Assembly (NCBI GenBank): GCA_014360655.1
Contig: JACIXC010000013.1
Location: 1-64,000, forward strand
Reading direction: 5' to 3'
Length of the DNA: 64,000 nucleotides
From: Actinomycetota bacterium
GTDB lineage: Bacteria > Actinomycetota > Geothermincolia > Geothermincolales > RBG-13-55-18
Within the stretch, counting starts at the first letter, position 1. Each line of letters opens with the position of its first letter. Below, in pieces: positions 8,116 through 17,583 of this stretch. The notes beneath the pieces are model-generated. The model ran no database searches. It was not told the origin of the DNA and was given only the letters and a program-made list of their open reading frames with translations. Made by a program: the position numbers and the translations under genes.

Positions 8116-9462
8116 ATGAACAGGTGGCGGGACATGTATCGCTCCAAGCTGACCACCCCCGAGGAGGCGGCAAAGGGCATAAAGGACGGGGACAGGGTGT
8201 TCTGCAGCGGCGCCTCCTCCACCCCGGTGGCACTCCTCGAGGCGCTCTGCAAGCGCGCCCTCGCCGGCGAGATACGGGGGGTACAGATGGGTAGCTTCAT
8301 CATCCTCGCCCCCATCTTCGACCTCCTCAAGCCGGAGCTGCAGCGCAACCTACTCATCGACAATTACTACGCCTCCCCCCTGGACCGCTCCGCCCTGGCG
8401 CAGGGCCTCATGACCCACACCCCCTACCACTTCCACCAGGTCACCCGCCTGGCCGTCGAGGACGTGGGCTACCGCAAGCTCATGGTGCAGACCGGGCCCA
8501 TGGACAGGAACGGTTACCTCAACCTGGGACTTTTTGCCAATTACCTCGACGTGGTGGACCGCCTGGACGAGATCTACGTGGAGGTCAACGAGAAGCAGCC
8601 CGTCGTGCACGGCCCCAACTGGCTGCACGTGAGCCAGGTGACCCGCATCGTGGAGAACCACCACCCCGTCTTCGCCCTGCCGCCGGAGCCGGTGAGCGAC
8701 GTGGACCGCGCCATCGCCGAGAACATCATCGGCCACGTCGCGGACGGCTCCACGGTGCAGCTGGGCATCGGGGGGACCACCAACGCCATCGGCGAGCTTC
8801 TCCTGGAGAAGAAGCACCTCGGCTGCCACACGGAGATGATGGGCGACGCCTACATGAAGCTCTTTGAGGCGGGAGCCCTGGACAACACGAGGAAGAACTT
8901 CCACCGCTACCAGATGCTCTGCTACTTCGGGCTGGGGTCGCAGGAGCTCTACGACTGGATGGACGGCAACCCCATGATCTACCTCTCCCCCATAAGCTAT
9001 AACAACGACCCTTACGTCATCGGCCGCAACGACAACCTCGTCTCCATCAACACCACCCTGGAGATCGACATCACCGGCCAGTGCGCCTCGGAGTCCTTCG
9101 GCCCCATCCAGTACACGGCCACCGGGGGCCAGGTGGACTTCACCCGCGGCGCCTGGCTCTCGCGCGGCGGCAAGGCCTTCATCGTCACTCCCTCCACCGC
9201 CCTGGACAGGGAGAGCGGGGAGACGGTCTCCAAGATCGTGCCCCGCCTGCGTCCCGGTGCGGTGGTGACCCTCACCCGCACGGACGTCATGTACGTGGCC
9301 ACGGAATACGGCTGCGTGCAGCTCAAGGGGAAATCGCTGCGCGAGAGGGCGCAGGCGCTCATCAGCGTGGCCCATCCCGACTTCCGCGGCGAGCTGCGCG
9401 ACTACGCCAGGGACGTGAAGTATTTCATCCTCCCCGAGCACGATCCCCTCGCCGGGGGATGA
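8116..9462 (+). CDS. Acetyl-CoA hydrolase/4-hydroxybutyrate CoA-transferase family protein
   Basis: A 448-residue family I-type CoA-transferase that would move CoA between acetyl-CoA or another acyl-CoA and a carboxylate. Characteristic segments are the N-terminal KDGDRVFCSGASSTP, the central VQLGIGGTTNAIGE glycine-rich loop, LEIDITGQCASESFG with the expected catalytic glutamate, and the C-terminal GGKAFIVTPST. AAAGGAGG lies 8 nt before the ATG. The frame remains open far upstream inside the amidohydrolase, but that part is a shadow. The gene overlaps the convergent ATPase gene by 38 bp at its 3' end. The substrate cannot be decided; 4-hydroxybutyrate, butyrate or another short acid are all possible. 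Confidence 0.88.
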   Translation: MNRWRDMYRSKLTTPEEAAKGIKDGDRVFCSGASSTPVALLEALCKRALAGEIRGVQMGSFIILAPIFDLLKPELQRNLLIDNYYASPLDRSALAQGLMTHTPYHFHQVTRLAVEDVGYRKLMVQTGPMDRNGYLNLGLFANYLDVVDRLDEIYVEVNEKQPVVHGPNWLHVSQVTRIVENHHPVFALPPEPVSDVDRAIAENIIGHVADGSTVQLGIGGTTNAIGELLLEKKHLGCHTEMMGDAYMKLFEAGALDNTRKNFHRYQMLCYFGLGSQELYDWMDGNPMIYLSPISYNNDPYVIGRNDNLVSINTTLEIDITGQCASESFGPIQYTATGGQVDFTRGAWLSRGGKAFIVTPSTALDRESGETVSKIVPRLRPGAVVTLTRTDVMYVATEYGCVQLKGKSLRERAQALISVAHPDFRGELRDYARDVKYFILPEHDPLAGG

Positions 9463-11986
9463 GCTTCACCGCCTCGAACCACAGGACCGCGAGCGCCGCG
9501 GCGCCCACGCAGATCGCCACGTCCAGGGGCGACAGGGCACCGAAGGCGAAGAGGTCGCGCAGGAAGGGCACGCAGAGCGCCAGGGCGAGCAGGATGACCG
9601 TCCCCGCCAGGACCCACCAGAGGGCGGGGTTGCGCCTTTTGCGGGTCCGCCAGACGGTGAGCTTCCGGGAACGGTTGACCAGGATGAGCGCCAGGTTGGC
9701 GATGACCAGGGTGGTGAAGGTGAGGGCGCGCACCTCCGCTTCCTCCAGCCCTCGCAGCTGGGCGAAGGAGAAGACGGCGCTGACCACCAGTAGGGTGCTC
9801 AATCCCTGCAGGACGCTGAGGAGCAGCGTTCGCCCGTCAAAGATGCGTTCACCCGGGGGGCGCGGGGGCCGCTCCATGATATCCTCCTCCTCGGGCTCCG
9901 CCTCGAAGGCCAGGGAGCAGGCGGGATCGATGATGATCTCCAGCAGGGCCACGTGCGCGGGGGCGAAGACCAGCGGCAGCTTGAAGAGCACGGGGATGAG
10001 GGACATGCCGGCGATGGGGACGTGCACGGCGACGATGTAGGTCATGGCCTTCTTCAGGTTCTCGTAGATCCTCCTCCCCGCTCTCACCGCCGCCACGATG
10101 GAGGAGAAGTCGTCGTCCAGCAGGACGAGGTCGGCGGATTCCCTGGCCACGTCCGCTCCCCTGCCCCCCATGGCCACCCCGATCTGGGCGGCCCTGAGGG
10201 CCGGCGCGTCGTTCACTCCGTCCCCGGTCATGGCCACCACTTCCCCGTTGGCCTTGAGGGCCTGCACCAGCCGCAGCTTATGCCCGGGGACCACCCTTGC
10301 GAAGATGGAGGCTTGCCCCACGCGCTCCCGCAGCTCCCCGTCGTCCATCTCCTCCAGCTCCGGCCCGGTCATCACCTTACCGTCCGTGTCCAGGCCGATC
10401 TCCTTCGCCACGTGCAGGGCGGTCCCAGGGTAATCCCCTGTGATCATGACCACGCGTATCCCGGCACGACGGCATTCCCGCACGGAGGCCGGCACGGAGG
10501 GCCGCACCGGATCCTCCAGGCCCACCAGCCCCAGGAACCGGAAGGAGAAATCGTGCTGGTTGCTGGGAAGTTCTTCCATTTGAAAGGAAGCCTTGGCCAC
10601 GCCGAGCAGGCGCAGCCCCCGGGCGGCGAGCTCCTCGACCTGCCCGGCAAGCCGCCGCCTCTGCGCACCGTCCAGGTGGCAGAGGTCCGCCACCGCTTCC
10701 GGCGCTCCCTTGGCGGCGATGACGTACTCCCTTCCGTCAGGAGATCTCCAGACGTGGGAGACGGCAAGAAGCTCAGGGGAAAGGGGGTATTCCCTCTCCA
10801 GGACCCAGTCGAAGTGCAGGTGCTCGGTGCCGTCGAGCGCGTCGCCCCCCAGGCCGGCGATGGCCACCTCCACGGGATCGTAGGGGTCCTTCTGCGAGGC
10901 CAGCACCCCGAACTCGAGGAGCTCGTGAAATTCCTCCGGCAGGAGATCGGAAGACGGGTGGCGGAGATCGTATGATCCCGTGGCCGTCTCCAGGCGGGAG
11001 ACGGTCATGCGGTTTTCCGTGATGGTACCCGTCTTGTCCACGCAGAGGACGGTGGCCGATCCCAGCGTCTCCACCGCCGGTATGCGCCTGGTGAGCACGC
11101 TGTGACGGGACATGCGCCATGCTCCCAGGGTCAAGAAGACGGTGAGGACCACGGGGAATTCCTCGGGAAGCAGGGCCATGGCCATGGTGATGCCCACCAG
11201 CAGGCCCTGCAGCCAGTCGTCGCGGGTGGCGCCGTAGACGGCGAACACGGTGGCGCAGAGAACGATCCCCAGGGCCGCCAGGCGGAGGACGAGCCCGCGC
11301 GTTTCCCGCTGCAGCGCGGTGGGCTCGGCGGGGATCTCCCGCAACGACTTTCCTATTTTTCCCATTTCCGTGGAGGGTCCCGTGGCCCTGACCTCCGCGA
11401 TGCCGTGGCCCTTGACCACCAGGGTCCCGGCGAACACGAAGGGCTGATCCTCCCCTCCCGGCGCTCCCATCTCCGGGGGGCCCTCGCAAGGCACCTTGCG
11501 CACCGGGACCGCCTCCCCGGTGAGGAGGGACTCGTCCACCATGAGGTTGGAGCAGGCCAGCAGCACACCGTCGGCGGGCACGCGGTCTCCCTCGGCCAGG
11601 ACCACGATATCCCCGCGCACCACCTCCGTGCCGGAGATGCGCCGGCGTCTCCCCTCCCTGATCACCAGTGCGCGGGGGCTGGAGAGGTCGCGCAGGGCTT
11701 CCAGGGCGCGCTCCGTCCGCTGCTCCTGGAAGAAGGTGATGGAGAGGACCAGGACCACGAAGCTCACGAGGATGAGAGCCTCCTGCAGGTCACCCAGGAC
11801 CAGGTACACGGCCCCGGCGCCGATGAGGAGCAGGAACATGGGCTCCCTGAGGATGTCCAGGGCGATGCGGAAAGGGGTCCTCCTCTCCGTGGATGGTATG
11901 AGGTTGGGTCCCTCCTCGCGCAGCCGGCGGGCTGCCTCCCCCTCGGCGAGACCGCCCATACCCGCCAGCGCGTTCTCGTCAAACAT
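9425..11986 (-). CDS. Cation-transporting P-type ATPase (P2-like)
   Basis: A 853-residue HAD-type ion pump. The N-terminal cation-ATPase domain is followed by helices M1-M2 (about 47-86), the actuator loop with LLTGEA at 154-159, M3-M4 with PEEFP at 274-278, and the phosphorylation motif DKTGTIT with D317. The C-terminal part has [21 protein letters not shown] and six further membrane segments. PEEFP replaces the more usual PEGLP, and M6 reads [19 protein letters not shown], a subgroup of calcium or other divalent-cation pumps of uncertain ion. The ATG at 11986 has GAGGATC at a good distance; a longer frame to 12034 lacks this. The gene ends inside the CoA-transferase gene. The ion cannot be named from these motifs. 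Confidence 0.88.
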   Translation of the reverse strand: MFDENALAGMGGLAEGEAARRLREEGPNLIPSTERRTPFRIALDILREPMFLLLIGAGAVYLVLGDLQEALILVSFVVLVLSITFFQEQRTERALEALRDLSSPRALVIREGRRRRISGTEVVRGDIVVLAEGDRVPADGVLLACSNLMVDESLLTGEAVPVRKVPCEGPPEMGAPGGEDQPFVFAGTLVVKGHGIAEVRATGPSTEMGKIGKSLREIPAEPTALQRETRGLVLRLAALGIVLCATVFAVYGATRDDWLQGLLVGITMAMALLPEEFPVVLTVFLTLGAWRMSRHSVLTRRIPAVETLGSATVLCVDKTGTITENRMTVSRLETATGSYDLRHPSSDLLPEEFHELLEFGVLASQKDPYDPVEVAIAGLGGDALDGTEHLHFDWVLEREYPLSPELLAVSHVWRSPDGREYVIAAKGAPEAVADLCHLDGAQRRRLAGQVEELAARGLRLLGVAKASFQMEELPSNQHDFSFRFLGLVGLEDPVRPSVPASVRECRRAGIRVVMITGDYPGTALHVAKEIGLDTDGKVMTGPELEEMDDGELRERVGQASIFARVVPGHKLRLVQALKANGEVVAMTGDGVNDAPALRAAQIGVAMGGRGADVARESADLVLLDDDFSSIVAAVRAGRRIYENLKKAMTYIVAVHVPIAGMSLIPVLFKLPLVFAPAHVALLEIIIDPACSLAFEAEPEEEDIMERPPRPPGERIFDGRTLLLSVLQGLSTLLVVSAVFSFAQLRGLEEAEVRALTFTTLVIANLALILVNRSRKLTVWRTRKRRNPALWWVLAGTVILLALALCVPFLRDLFAFGALSPLDVAICVGAAALAVLWFEAVKLIPRRGDRARGG

Positions 11987-12391
11987 CGTCGATCCTCGCC
12001 GACTTTGGTTTTTTACGGGAAGAGTGAGCCGCATGCGGCATCCAGCCCACGGCTCCCCCGCGGCAGCCGAAGGGCCCGGGCCGCCTCGCGCAGCACCGGT
12101 TCCCTCAGGGGATATCTCTCTTCCAAGCCCTGGATATAAGCGGCATCTTTCATTTCTTGTTCCTATCCATCAGATCGACGGTCCGTCCGGGAGCGGTTTA
12201 CAGAACATCGCGGTTCCCCCGCGCAAGCCGTGACCATGCCATCCAGACCGCCATCGCGCACCATGCGCCGCACCTCGTTTACGGCGCAGTGGTCCCGGCG
12301 CACATGGTTCGTTCCGCACGCCGTTCTGCCGCGCGTCATCTCCGGCGCACGTCGTCCCGCCGCGCTTTGTTCCCGGCGGGGCTCATCACGC
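11987..12391. other. Gene-free interval upstream of the P-type ATPase gene
   Basis: About 400 bp of GC-rich sequence between the ATPase start and the DUF2207 gene's end. I see no convincing ORF, repeat or RNA. A hairpin at the DUF2207 stop codon is listed separately. The ATPase promoter should lie here on the minus strand, but no clear -35/-10 pair stands out. Confidence 0.4.
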
Positions 12392-12418
12392 GGTTAAGCC
12401 TCATCACGAGGCTCAACC
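12392..12418 (-). terminator. Hairpin over the DUF2207 stop codon
   Basis: On the minus strand GGTTGAGCCTC, a 5-base loop and GAGGCTTAACC form an 11-bp stem with one G-U pair. The TGA stop lies in the left arm. No U-run follows, so Rho-independent termination would be weak; 3' end protection is another possible role. Confidence 0.45.
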
Positions 12419-13990
12419 GGCGGAGGAGCCGCCCCCGCCGAAGCCGCCGCCGGAGGAGCCTCCCCCGAAGCCCCCGCCGCCGAAGCCGGAGCGAAAGCCG
12501 GATCCGCCCGACGATCCACTCCTGTACGGGCCGCCGGTATATAGGGCGGTGGCCATGCCGCTCAGGCCGGCGGTGAGCCTCGTGGCGCTGAAAGCGGGGC
12601 CGGCTCCGCTGTACCAGTCCGGCGAGGAGGTGAGCGCGTCCGCGAAAAGGGCGGCCCACCTGTCGGCCATCCCCATCACCATGGCATAGGGGAGGTTTTC
12701 CTGGAAGCTCTGCAGGGTCATGGATTGCGGCTCCCCCGCCTCCGCGGTCCTCAGGTACTCCCGGAAACCCATGGCCTGCCAGAAGAGCCGCGATCCGAGC
12801 GCGGTGCGCCTGGGCATGGCATGGCCGATGACCCATATCGCTATACCCGCGGGAACGGTGCCCGCGAGCAGGACCCAGAGGTATCCCATGTCCATGCGGT
12901 AATGCAGGATGAAGAGGGCCAGCGGCGGCACGAGCAGCATGGCCATGGCCGCCCGGAAACAGATGCCGACCGTCCTCTCGGGGTCATCGTAGAAAAGCTT
13001 CCTTTTCCTGGCCTCCTTGCGAATGCCGTTCATGATGGCGGTGAATTTGCCCCTTAGCCTGAGGTCATCCTCCTCCACCCGTTCCCCTTTGGCGAAGATG
13101 CCTTTCATGAGCGTACGCTCGTAGGGGAGCAGGTCCCCGGTGGAGGCGTCCCTGCGCTCGAAGATGAAGCTCTTTCTCCCGGGTACCTTCTCCTCCTGGT
13201 CCTCGATGATGCGCAGCTTGCCGCGCACCGCCAGGTCCACCACCGTCGCCGCCAAGTCCTCCATCCTCGGTTGCTGGTGCATGAGCATGGCCACCACCGC
13301 CGGCCTCTCATCGCGCGGCGGCTCGTAGCAGACCCCGGGCCGGGGTCCGCCGTAGGCATCCCTTCCCCTCCAGAACCACAGCGCGAGCATGAGCAGGAAG
13401 GCGCCGAGGAGGCACCCCGCGGCCAGGAGGAGCATGAGCCAGAGGGTGGAGGCGCGGTAGGGCCACGGCTTGTCGATCAGGCCTTTGGGAAGGGAGACGT
13501 CGATGGTGAAATCGGTGTAGGGATAGATGTTCTCCGCCTCCCACAGGTCGCCGTCGTAGGGGGTGCCGTCGAGGTTGTAGACCTGCACGTCCTTGACGCG
13601 CACCTTGCCGTAGGTCCTCCCCTCGTCGAAGTAGGCCATGCGGGCGGGGATGTCGCGGGTGAGGAAGGAGAAGCTGCCGGTGAAGTTCACCACCTGCGTC
13701 TCGCGCACGGTGAAGGAGCCGTCGTCATGCACCTGTACCTGCGAGTCGAAGCGCTCGAACTCCCACTTCTTCTCGGTGTTGCCGACCTGCCCGCGGGTTT
13801 CGCTTCCCGGCAGCGGGCTGGCCATGACCAGGCCCGCCGGAAACGCGGGCGCCCGGGACGGAGATCCGGCATCCGCGAGGGTGACGGTAACCGCAAGGGC
13901 ACCCTGCAGGGCGGGGAAGACGGCGCCGAGCAAGGCCAACGATAAGATGACGCGCGCCACGGGGAGCGATCGCTCATGGCGTTTTCGCAT
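12413..13990 (-). CDS. DUF2207-type membrane protein with Gly/Ser-rich tail
   Basis: A 525-residue exported membrane protein. A signal peptide (VARVILSLALLGAVFPALQGALA) is followed by an extracytoplasmic segment containing QVHDDGSFTVRETQVVNFTGSF and RDIPARMAYFDEG, the start of the DUF2207 fold. A membrane helix follows (LWLMLLLAAGCLLGAFLLML), then a cytoplasmic region (RPAVVAMLMHQQPRMEDLAATVVDLAVRGKL) with a helix pair, and a glycine/serine-rich tail. DUF2207 proteins normally have a longer ectodomain with a YWN-type segment; here it passes quickly to LPKGLIDKPWPYR, so 60-100 residues seem absent. The start at 13990 is set by AGGAGG 6 nt upstream. Function in the family is unknown. Confidence 0.82.
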   Translation of the reverse strand: MRKRHERSLPVARVILSLALLGAVFPALQGALAVTVTLADAGSPSRAPAFPAGLVMASPLPGSETRGQVGNTEKKWEFERFDSQVQVHDDGSFTVRETQVVNFTGSFSFLTRDIPARMAYFDEGRTYGKVRVKDVQVYNLDGTPYDGDLWEAENIYPYTDFTIDVSLPKGLIDKPWPYRASTLWLMLLLAAGCLLGAFLLMLALWFWRGRDAYGGPRPGVCYEPPRDERPAVVAMLMHQQPRMEDLAATVVDLAVRGKLRIIEDQEEKVPGRKSFIFERRDASTGDLLPYERTLMKGIFAKGERVEEDDLRLRGKFTAIMNGIRKEARKRKLFYDDPERTVGICFRAAMAMLLVPPLALFILHYRMDMGYLWVLLAGTVPAGIAIWVIGHAMPRRTALGSRLFWQAMGFREYLRTAEAGEPQSMTLQSFQENLPYAMVMGMADRWAALFADALTSSPDWYSGAGPAFSATRLTAGLSGMATALYTGGPYRSGSSGGSGFRSGFGGGGFGGGSSGGGFGGGGSSAG

Positions 13991-14300
13991 CGGACCTCCT
14001 GACGACCGTGCATCCACCGAGCTCGCGTGTATCTCATTGAGACCTTCGCATGTATTATCTCACACGTGAAGCCGCGCAGGCATGGCAGGACGGATGCGGG
14101 GGCGGTCCCCGGCGGGAAAACGGCGCCTTTCCCGCGCTCCACGACGCATTAGATGGTATATTTTTCCTTTTGCCATCACGGCAGGCGGCGCGGGCGTGCG
14201 GCAACCTCTTGCGCCGGGTCTTCATCCTGCGCGCAGCCGCGGAAAGACGATCGTCCGCGGCGCTCCGCACGTTCGGGGGCGTGGTACGAGGTGAGGCCGC
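13991..14300. other. Gene-free interval
   Basis: About 310 bp between the DUF2207 gene and the end of the dehydratase-type gene, both on the minus strand. It should contain the DUF2207 promoter. I see no gene, repeat or strong structure in it. Confidence 0.4.
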
Positions 14301-15554
14301 CTAGACGCCGATGCCCCCGCCCAGGAGGTTCTCCACGAAGTCGCGTATACGGCCCTCCACCTCGGCGCGGTTGTACCAGCGCGAGTCGGTGTGGTCGGCC
14401 TCGATGATGAGGGCCGGCTTGCCGGTGCGGCGCGTGAACTCCCTGGCCAGGTCATACTGCCCCAGGGAATAGGGCTTGCAGCTGCGGTTGGAGTGCATGA
14501 TCATGCCGTCCACCTGGAAGCGCTCCGCCAGGGATTCTATCTTGTCCGCCATGCGCTCCAGGTTGATGTTCAGGTAGACCTCGGCGTAGATCCTGGACAT
14601 GCTGCCCAGGGGGTCGGCCACGTCAACGTCGTCGAAGGTCCAGGCGCTGGTGTAGGTGTCCGCCACCAGGCAGGTCTCCAGCTGCAGGAAGAGCCTCCCC
14701 AGGTTGCGCAGCTCGTACCAGACGGGGATGTTGTCCCACAGCACGCGGTACTTCTCCGAGGGGAGGATGCCGATGCCCTGCTCCACGCGCTGCCTCATCT
14801 CCTCGAGCAGCCCCTGGTAGAAATCCACCACCTCCTGGGTCCCCCGCAGGGTGACGATGGGTGCCATGAGGATGAAGGCGTCGAAGCAGGTCATGGGGGC
14901 CGGCCGGTGCTGGTTGCAGGCCAGTATCTCCCTCCACAGCCCGGAGGCGAAAAGGGACCTCGCGGCCACCTCTACGAAGTGCTGCTCGTCGTATTCTCTA
15001 TTGGTTATCTTTTCCAGGAAGGCGATGTACTCCTTCATCTGGCGGAGGGAATAGTCGGCGATGTGCCGGGGCAGCTCGCCGCGCACGAAGGGGGTGTCGT
15101 AGATGAAGAGGGGCACGTCGAAGAAGCGCGCCAGCTCCTCGTACCACTTGAAGACGGTGTTGCAGATGTTGTTGCAGGCCACCAGCATGGTGGGGCGGGG
15201 CAGCCCCCCGATGGGCCCTCCCTTGGTGATGGCGCTGCCGATGTCCCCGCGCGCGTAGGAGCAGAGGTCACGCGAGAAGCCCCGCGCCTCCGCCGCCTCG
15301 CACAGCTCCACGTTCATGTGCGCCGCCCCGCACATGGCCCCGTGGTTCTCGGGGTAGACGGGGATGACGTCGAAGGCGATGAGGGGCTCCACGGGGGCGC
15401 CGCTGGTGATCCAGGCGATGTGCTTCTCCGTCCCCTCGGCCGCCTTGGCCTCCGTGTAATACTTGACCATGAGGTCGCGCATGGCGTCGGTGGTCTTGAT
15501 ACGACGCCTCTCCTTGTCCGCCGCCCTGGCATCCGCGTTGCCGTTTACGCTCAT
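14301..15554 (-). CDS. 2-hydroxyacyl-CoA dehydratase/benzoyl-CoA reductase-family subunit (larger)
   Basis: A 417-residue HgdB/BcrC/FldB-type subunit. In this family two such subunits hold a [4Fe-4S] cluster and carry out ATP-primed radical dehydration or reduction of an acyl-CoA. Diagnostic segments include WITSGAPVEPLIAFDVIPVYPENHGAMCG near the N-terminus, CSYARGDIGSA, VACNNICNTVFKWYE with cysteines suitable as cluster ligands, and C-terminal DGMIMHSNRSCKPYSLGQYDL. The ATG at 15554 follows a GGGGGTTGGAG stretch and lies 10 bp after the partner gene's stop, so the two are co-translated. No activator ATPase (HgdC/BcrA-like) is in this window. Substrate unknown: 2-hydroxyacyl-CoA, benzoyl-CoA-like or another acyl-CoA. 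Confidence 0.88.
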   Translation of the reverse strand: MSVNGNADARAADKERRRIKTTDAMRDLMVKYYTEAKAAEGTEKHIAWITSGAPVEPLIAFDVIPVYPENHGAMCGAAHMNVELCEAAEARGFSRDLCSYARGDIGSAITKGGPIGGLPRPTMLVACNNICNTVFKWYEELARFFDVPLFIYDTPFVRGELPRHIADYSLRQMKEYIAFLEKITNREYDEQHFVEVAARSLFASGLWREILACNQHRPAPMTCFDAFILMAPIVTLRGTQEVVDFYQGLLEEMRQRVEQGIGILPSEKYRVLWDNIPVWYELRNLGRLFLQLETCLVADTYTSAWTFDDVDVADPLGSMSRIYAEVYLNINLERMADKIESLAERFQVDGMIMHSNRSCKPYSLGQYDLAREFTRRTGKPALIIEADHTDSRWYNRAEVEGRIRDFVENLLGGGIGV

Positions 15555-15564
15555 CTCCAACCCC

Positions 15565-16698
15565 CTATACTCCCCGAATGGTCTCGATGAAGGCCTGCAG
15601 GCGGGTGCGCAACTGCCCGCGCGAGAAGGACTGCAACTCGCTCTCCAGCACCAGGGAGGGCACGCCGAGCTCATCCTGCAGGCGTCCCTTGAGATAGGGC
15701 ACGTCGAAGAGGTGCGGCTCGCAGAAGGACTGCAGGTAGAAGACCACCCCCCGGGCGCCGCTGTCCTCCACCTGGCGCAGGAGGCGGGTCGCCCTGTCCT
15801 CGATGCACTGGTGCTTGGCGGGGCAGTTGACCCTTCCCCACAGGCGCCTCGCCAGGGCTTCCTCCGGCTCGGCCGACTCGTCCGCGTAGGCGTCGAAGTA
15901 GCGGTGTCCGCTGCAGAGGTCGTCGTCCACCACGTCCGCGCCCAGCTCGAGCAGAAGCTCCATGAGGTCCGGGGTGGTGCACACGCTGCCGCTCACCAGC
16001 AGGGGTACCCTCTCCTCCTGGGATGTCTTCCTGTTTTCCAGTTGCTCCACCAGCTCGTGCAGCATCTCGTTGTGCTTCTCCCTCCGCATCCAGAAGCCGG
16101 CGACCAGGCAGGCGGTGGCGGAGAGCCCGTCCAGCGCTCCCGGGTTCTCCCTGCGCAGTTTGTAGAGCCTTTCCGCCAGTCGCCTGTTGCGGTTGTAGAC
16201 GTGCATGCTCTCCTCGATGGCGTCGTCCCATATCTCCTGCCCGGTGAACTCCTCCACCCGCCTGCGGAAGCGGCGGACCTCCTCGACGATGAAAGGCAGG
16301 GAGGTCTCCTCTCCCATGCGGATGGGGAGCACCAGGTCGCCGTGGAAGGAAAACCCGGTGTTGCGCCGCCAGATGTCCGAAAGGCGCATCATGGTGTCGC
16401 AGGTCTGCACGAAGACCGCGCCCTCCAGGAAGTCCAGTTCCCCCGCCAGGGCCATGTCCAGGTCGGTGCGCGCCAGGGAGCAGCAGTAGGACTGCAGGTG
16501 GGCGTCGGCGTGGGTGATGGTGCGCACCGCCCCCATGAGGCGCACCGGGGTGAGCCCGGCGGCGTGCAGTATCTCCTCCGGCGTGTAGGAGCAGAAAAAT
16601 GCCACCGGCTTTTCCCCCTCCTCGCGCAGGCGGGCCAGGCGCGGGTAGGGGTTGCGCCACAGCTCCACGCATTCCTCGACAACGGCTTGCACGTCCAT
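15565..16698 (-). CDS. 2-hydroxyacyl-CoA dehydratase/benzoyl-CoA reductase-family subunit (smaller)
   Basis: A 377-residue partner of the downstream subunit. Typical features are the opening KPVAFFCSYTPEEILHAAGLTPVRLMG, SYCCSLARTDLDMAL, the FVQTCDTMMRLSDIW cysteine segment, a GSVCTTPDLMELLLELGADVVDDDLCSGHRYF core and FYLQSFCEPHLFDVPYLKGRL near the end. Several cysteines (CSY, CCS, QTCD, SFCEPH) are placed as in HgdC-dependent dehydratases. The start at 16698 has GAAAGGAG 7 nt upstream; longer starts lack this. It is the first gene of a two-gene operon. A 1.1-kb repeat-rich region precedes it. Confidence 0.88.
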   Translation of the reverse strand: MDVQAVVEECVELWRNPYPRLARLREEGEKPVAFFCSYTPEEILHAAGLTPVRLMGAVRTITHADAHLQSYCCSLARTDLDMALAGELDFLEGAVFVQTCDTMMRLSDIWRRNTGFSFHGDLVLPIRMGEETSLPFIVEEVRRFRRRVEEFTGQEIWDDAIEESMHVYNRNRRLAERLYKLRRENPGALDGLSATACLVAGFWMRREKHNEMLHELVEQLENRKTSQEERVPLLVSGSVCTTPDLMELLLELGADVVDDDLCSGHRYFDAYADESAEPEEALARRLWGRVNCPAKHQCIEDRATRLLRQVEDSGARGVVFYLQSFCEPHLFDVPYLKGRLQDELGVPSLVLESELQSFSRGQLRTRLQAFIETIRGV

Positions 16699-17044
16699 GA
16701 CGCTCCTTTCCTCGGAGGCGGTCGGATATCCCATTATTTTCATATGCAACATGGTCCCAAGGTATGGACTAAGAATTCCTATATTGTTCCATCAGCGCGT
16801 ACACCGTTTTCCGAAAACGCGTGCCTTGAGGCCTTACCCTGCTTGTCGTTCTTGCCTCCTCTCTCACCCGCGCTTCCTGGAGAAGAGCTCTTCCTAATTA
16901 TATCCTTTTTGCGGAAAACGGCTGACGCGGTTCCCGCCCGGAAGGAAAGACCTCAAGCGGACCTCACCAAGTAACCCATCCGTTCCCGCCGATGCGTGGA
17001 GTCAACATCGTTCTCGAAGACCAAGCCCGGGGATTGTTGCCGCC
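16699..17044. other. Gene-free interval upstream of the dehydratase-type operon
   Basis: No convincing ORF. It contains the 5' leader and presumably the promoter of the operon on the minus strand. Near 16996-17010 the sequence GTGGAGTCAACATCG resembles part of the tandem unit that follows, so degenerate copies may extend leftwards. Confidence 0.35.
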
Positions 17045-17249
17045 TCTCCTGCAAACATGTGGAGTCAACTCCCCTGCGGCATTACGGGATTGAGGACGGG
17101 AAGTATCTCCTGTAAACATGTTAGGTCAACTCCCCTGCGGCATTACGGGATTGAGGACGGGAAGTATCTCCTGTAAACATGTTAGGTCAACTCCCCTGCG
17201 GCATTACGGGATTGAGGACGGGAAGTATCTCCTGTAAACATTTAGGGTC
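17045..17249 (+). repeat. 61-bp tandem repeat, three copies plus a partial fourth
   Basis: Units begin TCTCCTGTAAACATGTTAGG at 17106 and 17167; a slightly diverged first unit starts at 17045 (GCAAACATGTGGAGTC) and a partial one at 17228. Units two and three are almost identical. Each contains GTCAACTCCCCTGCGGCATT and GGGATTGAGGACGGGAAGTA. There are no stops-free frames of interest and no unique spacers. Confidence 0.85.
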
Positions 17250-17370
17250 AATACCTGTGCCGGGTGTCAGGCCTTGCCAAGCCCTGTTGGTACCTCTAGG
17301 AGATCTTTTCGCTAACGCTCATGATGACCTCCTCCGCTTCTTGTAATGGCTCGGAGGCGCGCACTGTAAA

Positions 17371-17457
17371 TGTCATGGCTCGGAGAGACATCCCGAGAAT
17401 GTCATGGCCTTGAGGGACATCCCGAGAATGTCATGGCCTTGAGGGACGTTCCAAAAA
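17371..17457 (+). repeat. 29-bp tandem repeat, three copies
   Basis: TGTCATGGCYYKGAGRGACA starts at 17371, 17400 and 17429 and is followed in the first two by TCCCGAGAA. The third has diverged to GTTCCAAAAA and runs directly into the palindromic element at 17459. Confidence 0.8.
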
Positions 17458-17458
17458 C

Positions 17459-17583
17459 GTCATTGCGAGGAGGCGCGCAGCGCCGACGAAGCAATCTCGT
17501 GTGCATATGGGAGGGCCCTTCGTGGATCCTCCCACAGAGGGGACGACATACGGTTGAGATTGCTTCGCTTCGCTCGCAATGAC
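17459..17583. repeat. Palindromic MITE-like element with GTCATTGCGAG termini
   Basis: The left end GTCATTGCGAGGAGGCGCGC...CGAAGCAATCTC and the right end GAGATTGCTTCGCTTCGCTCGCAATGAC are inverted repeats enclosing about 50 bp. Elements with the GTCATTGCGAG...GAAGCAATCTC signature are dispersed in many bacterial genomes as non-autonomous or REP-like repeats. The ends match this signature; the family statement is from general knowledge. No ORF is inside. Confidence 0.7.

Noticed and set aside
6323-8233. 636-residue minus-strand ORF over the amidohydrolase
   Set aside because: It is a mirror of the GC-rich gene on the other strand; its sequence lacks motifs and consists of His/Pro/Gly/Arg/Val bias.
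9953-12139. Long plus-strand ORFs over the P-type ATPase gene
   Set aside because: They show the composition of antisense frames in GC-rich DNA, while the minus strand has all P-type ATPase motifs.
15463-16974. 503-residue plus-strand ORF opposite the dehydratase-type subunit
   Set aside because: Antisense shadow; the minus-strand product has clear family motifs.
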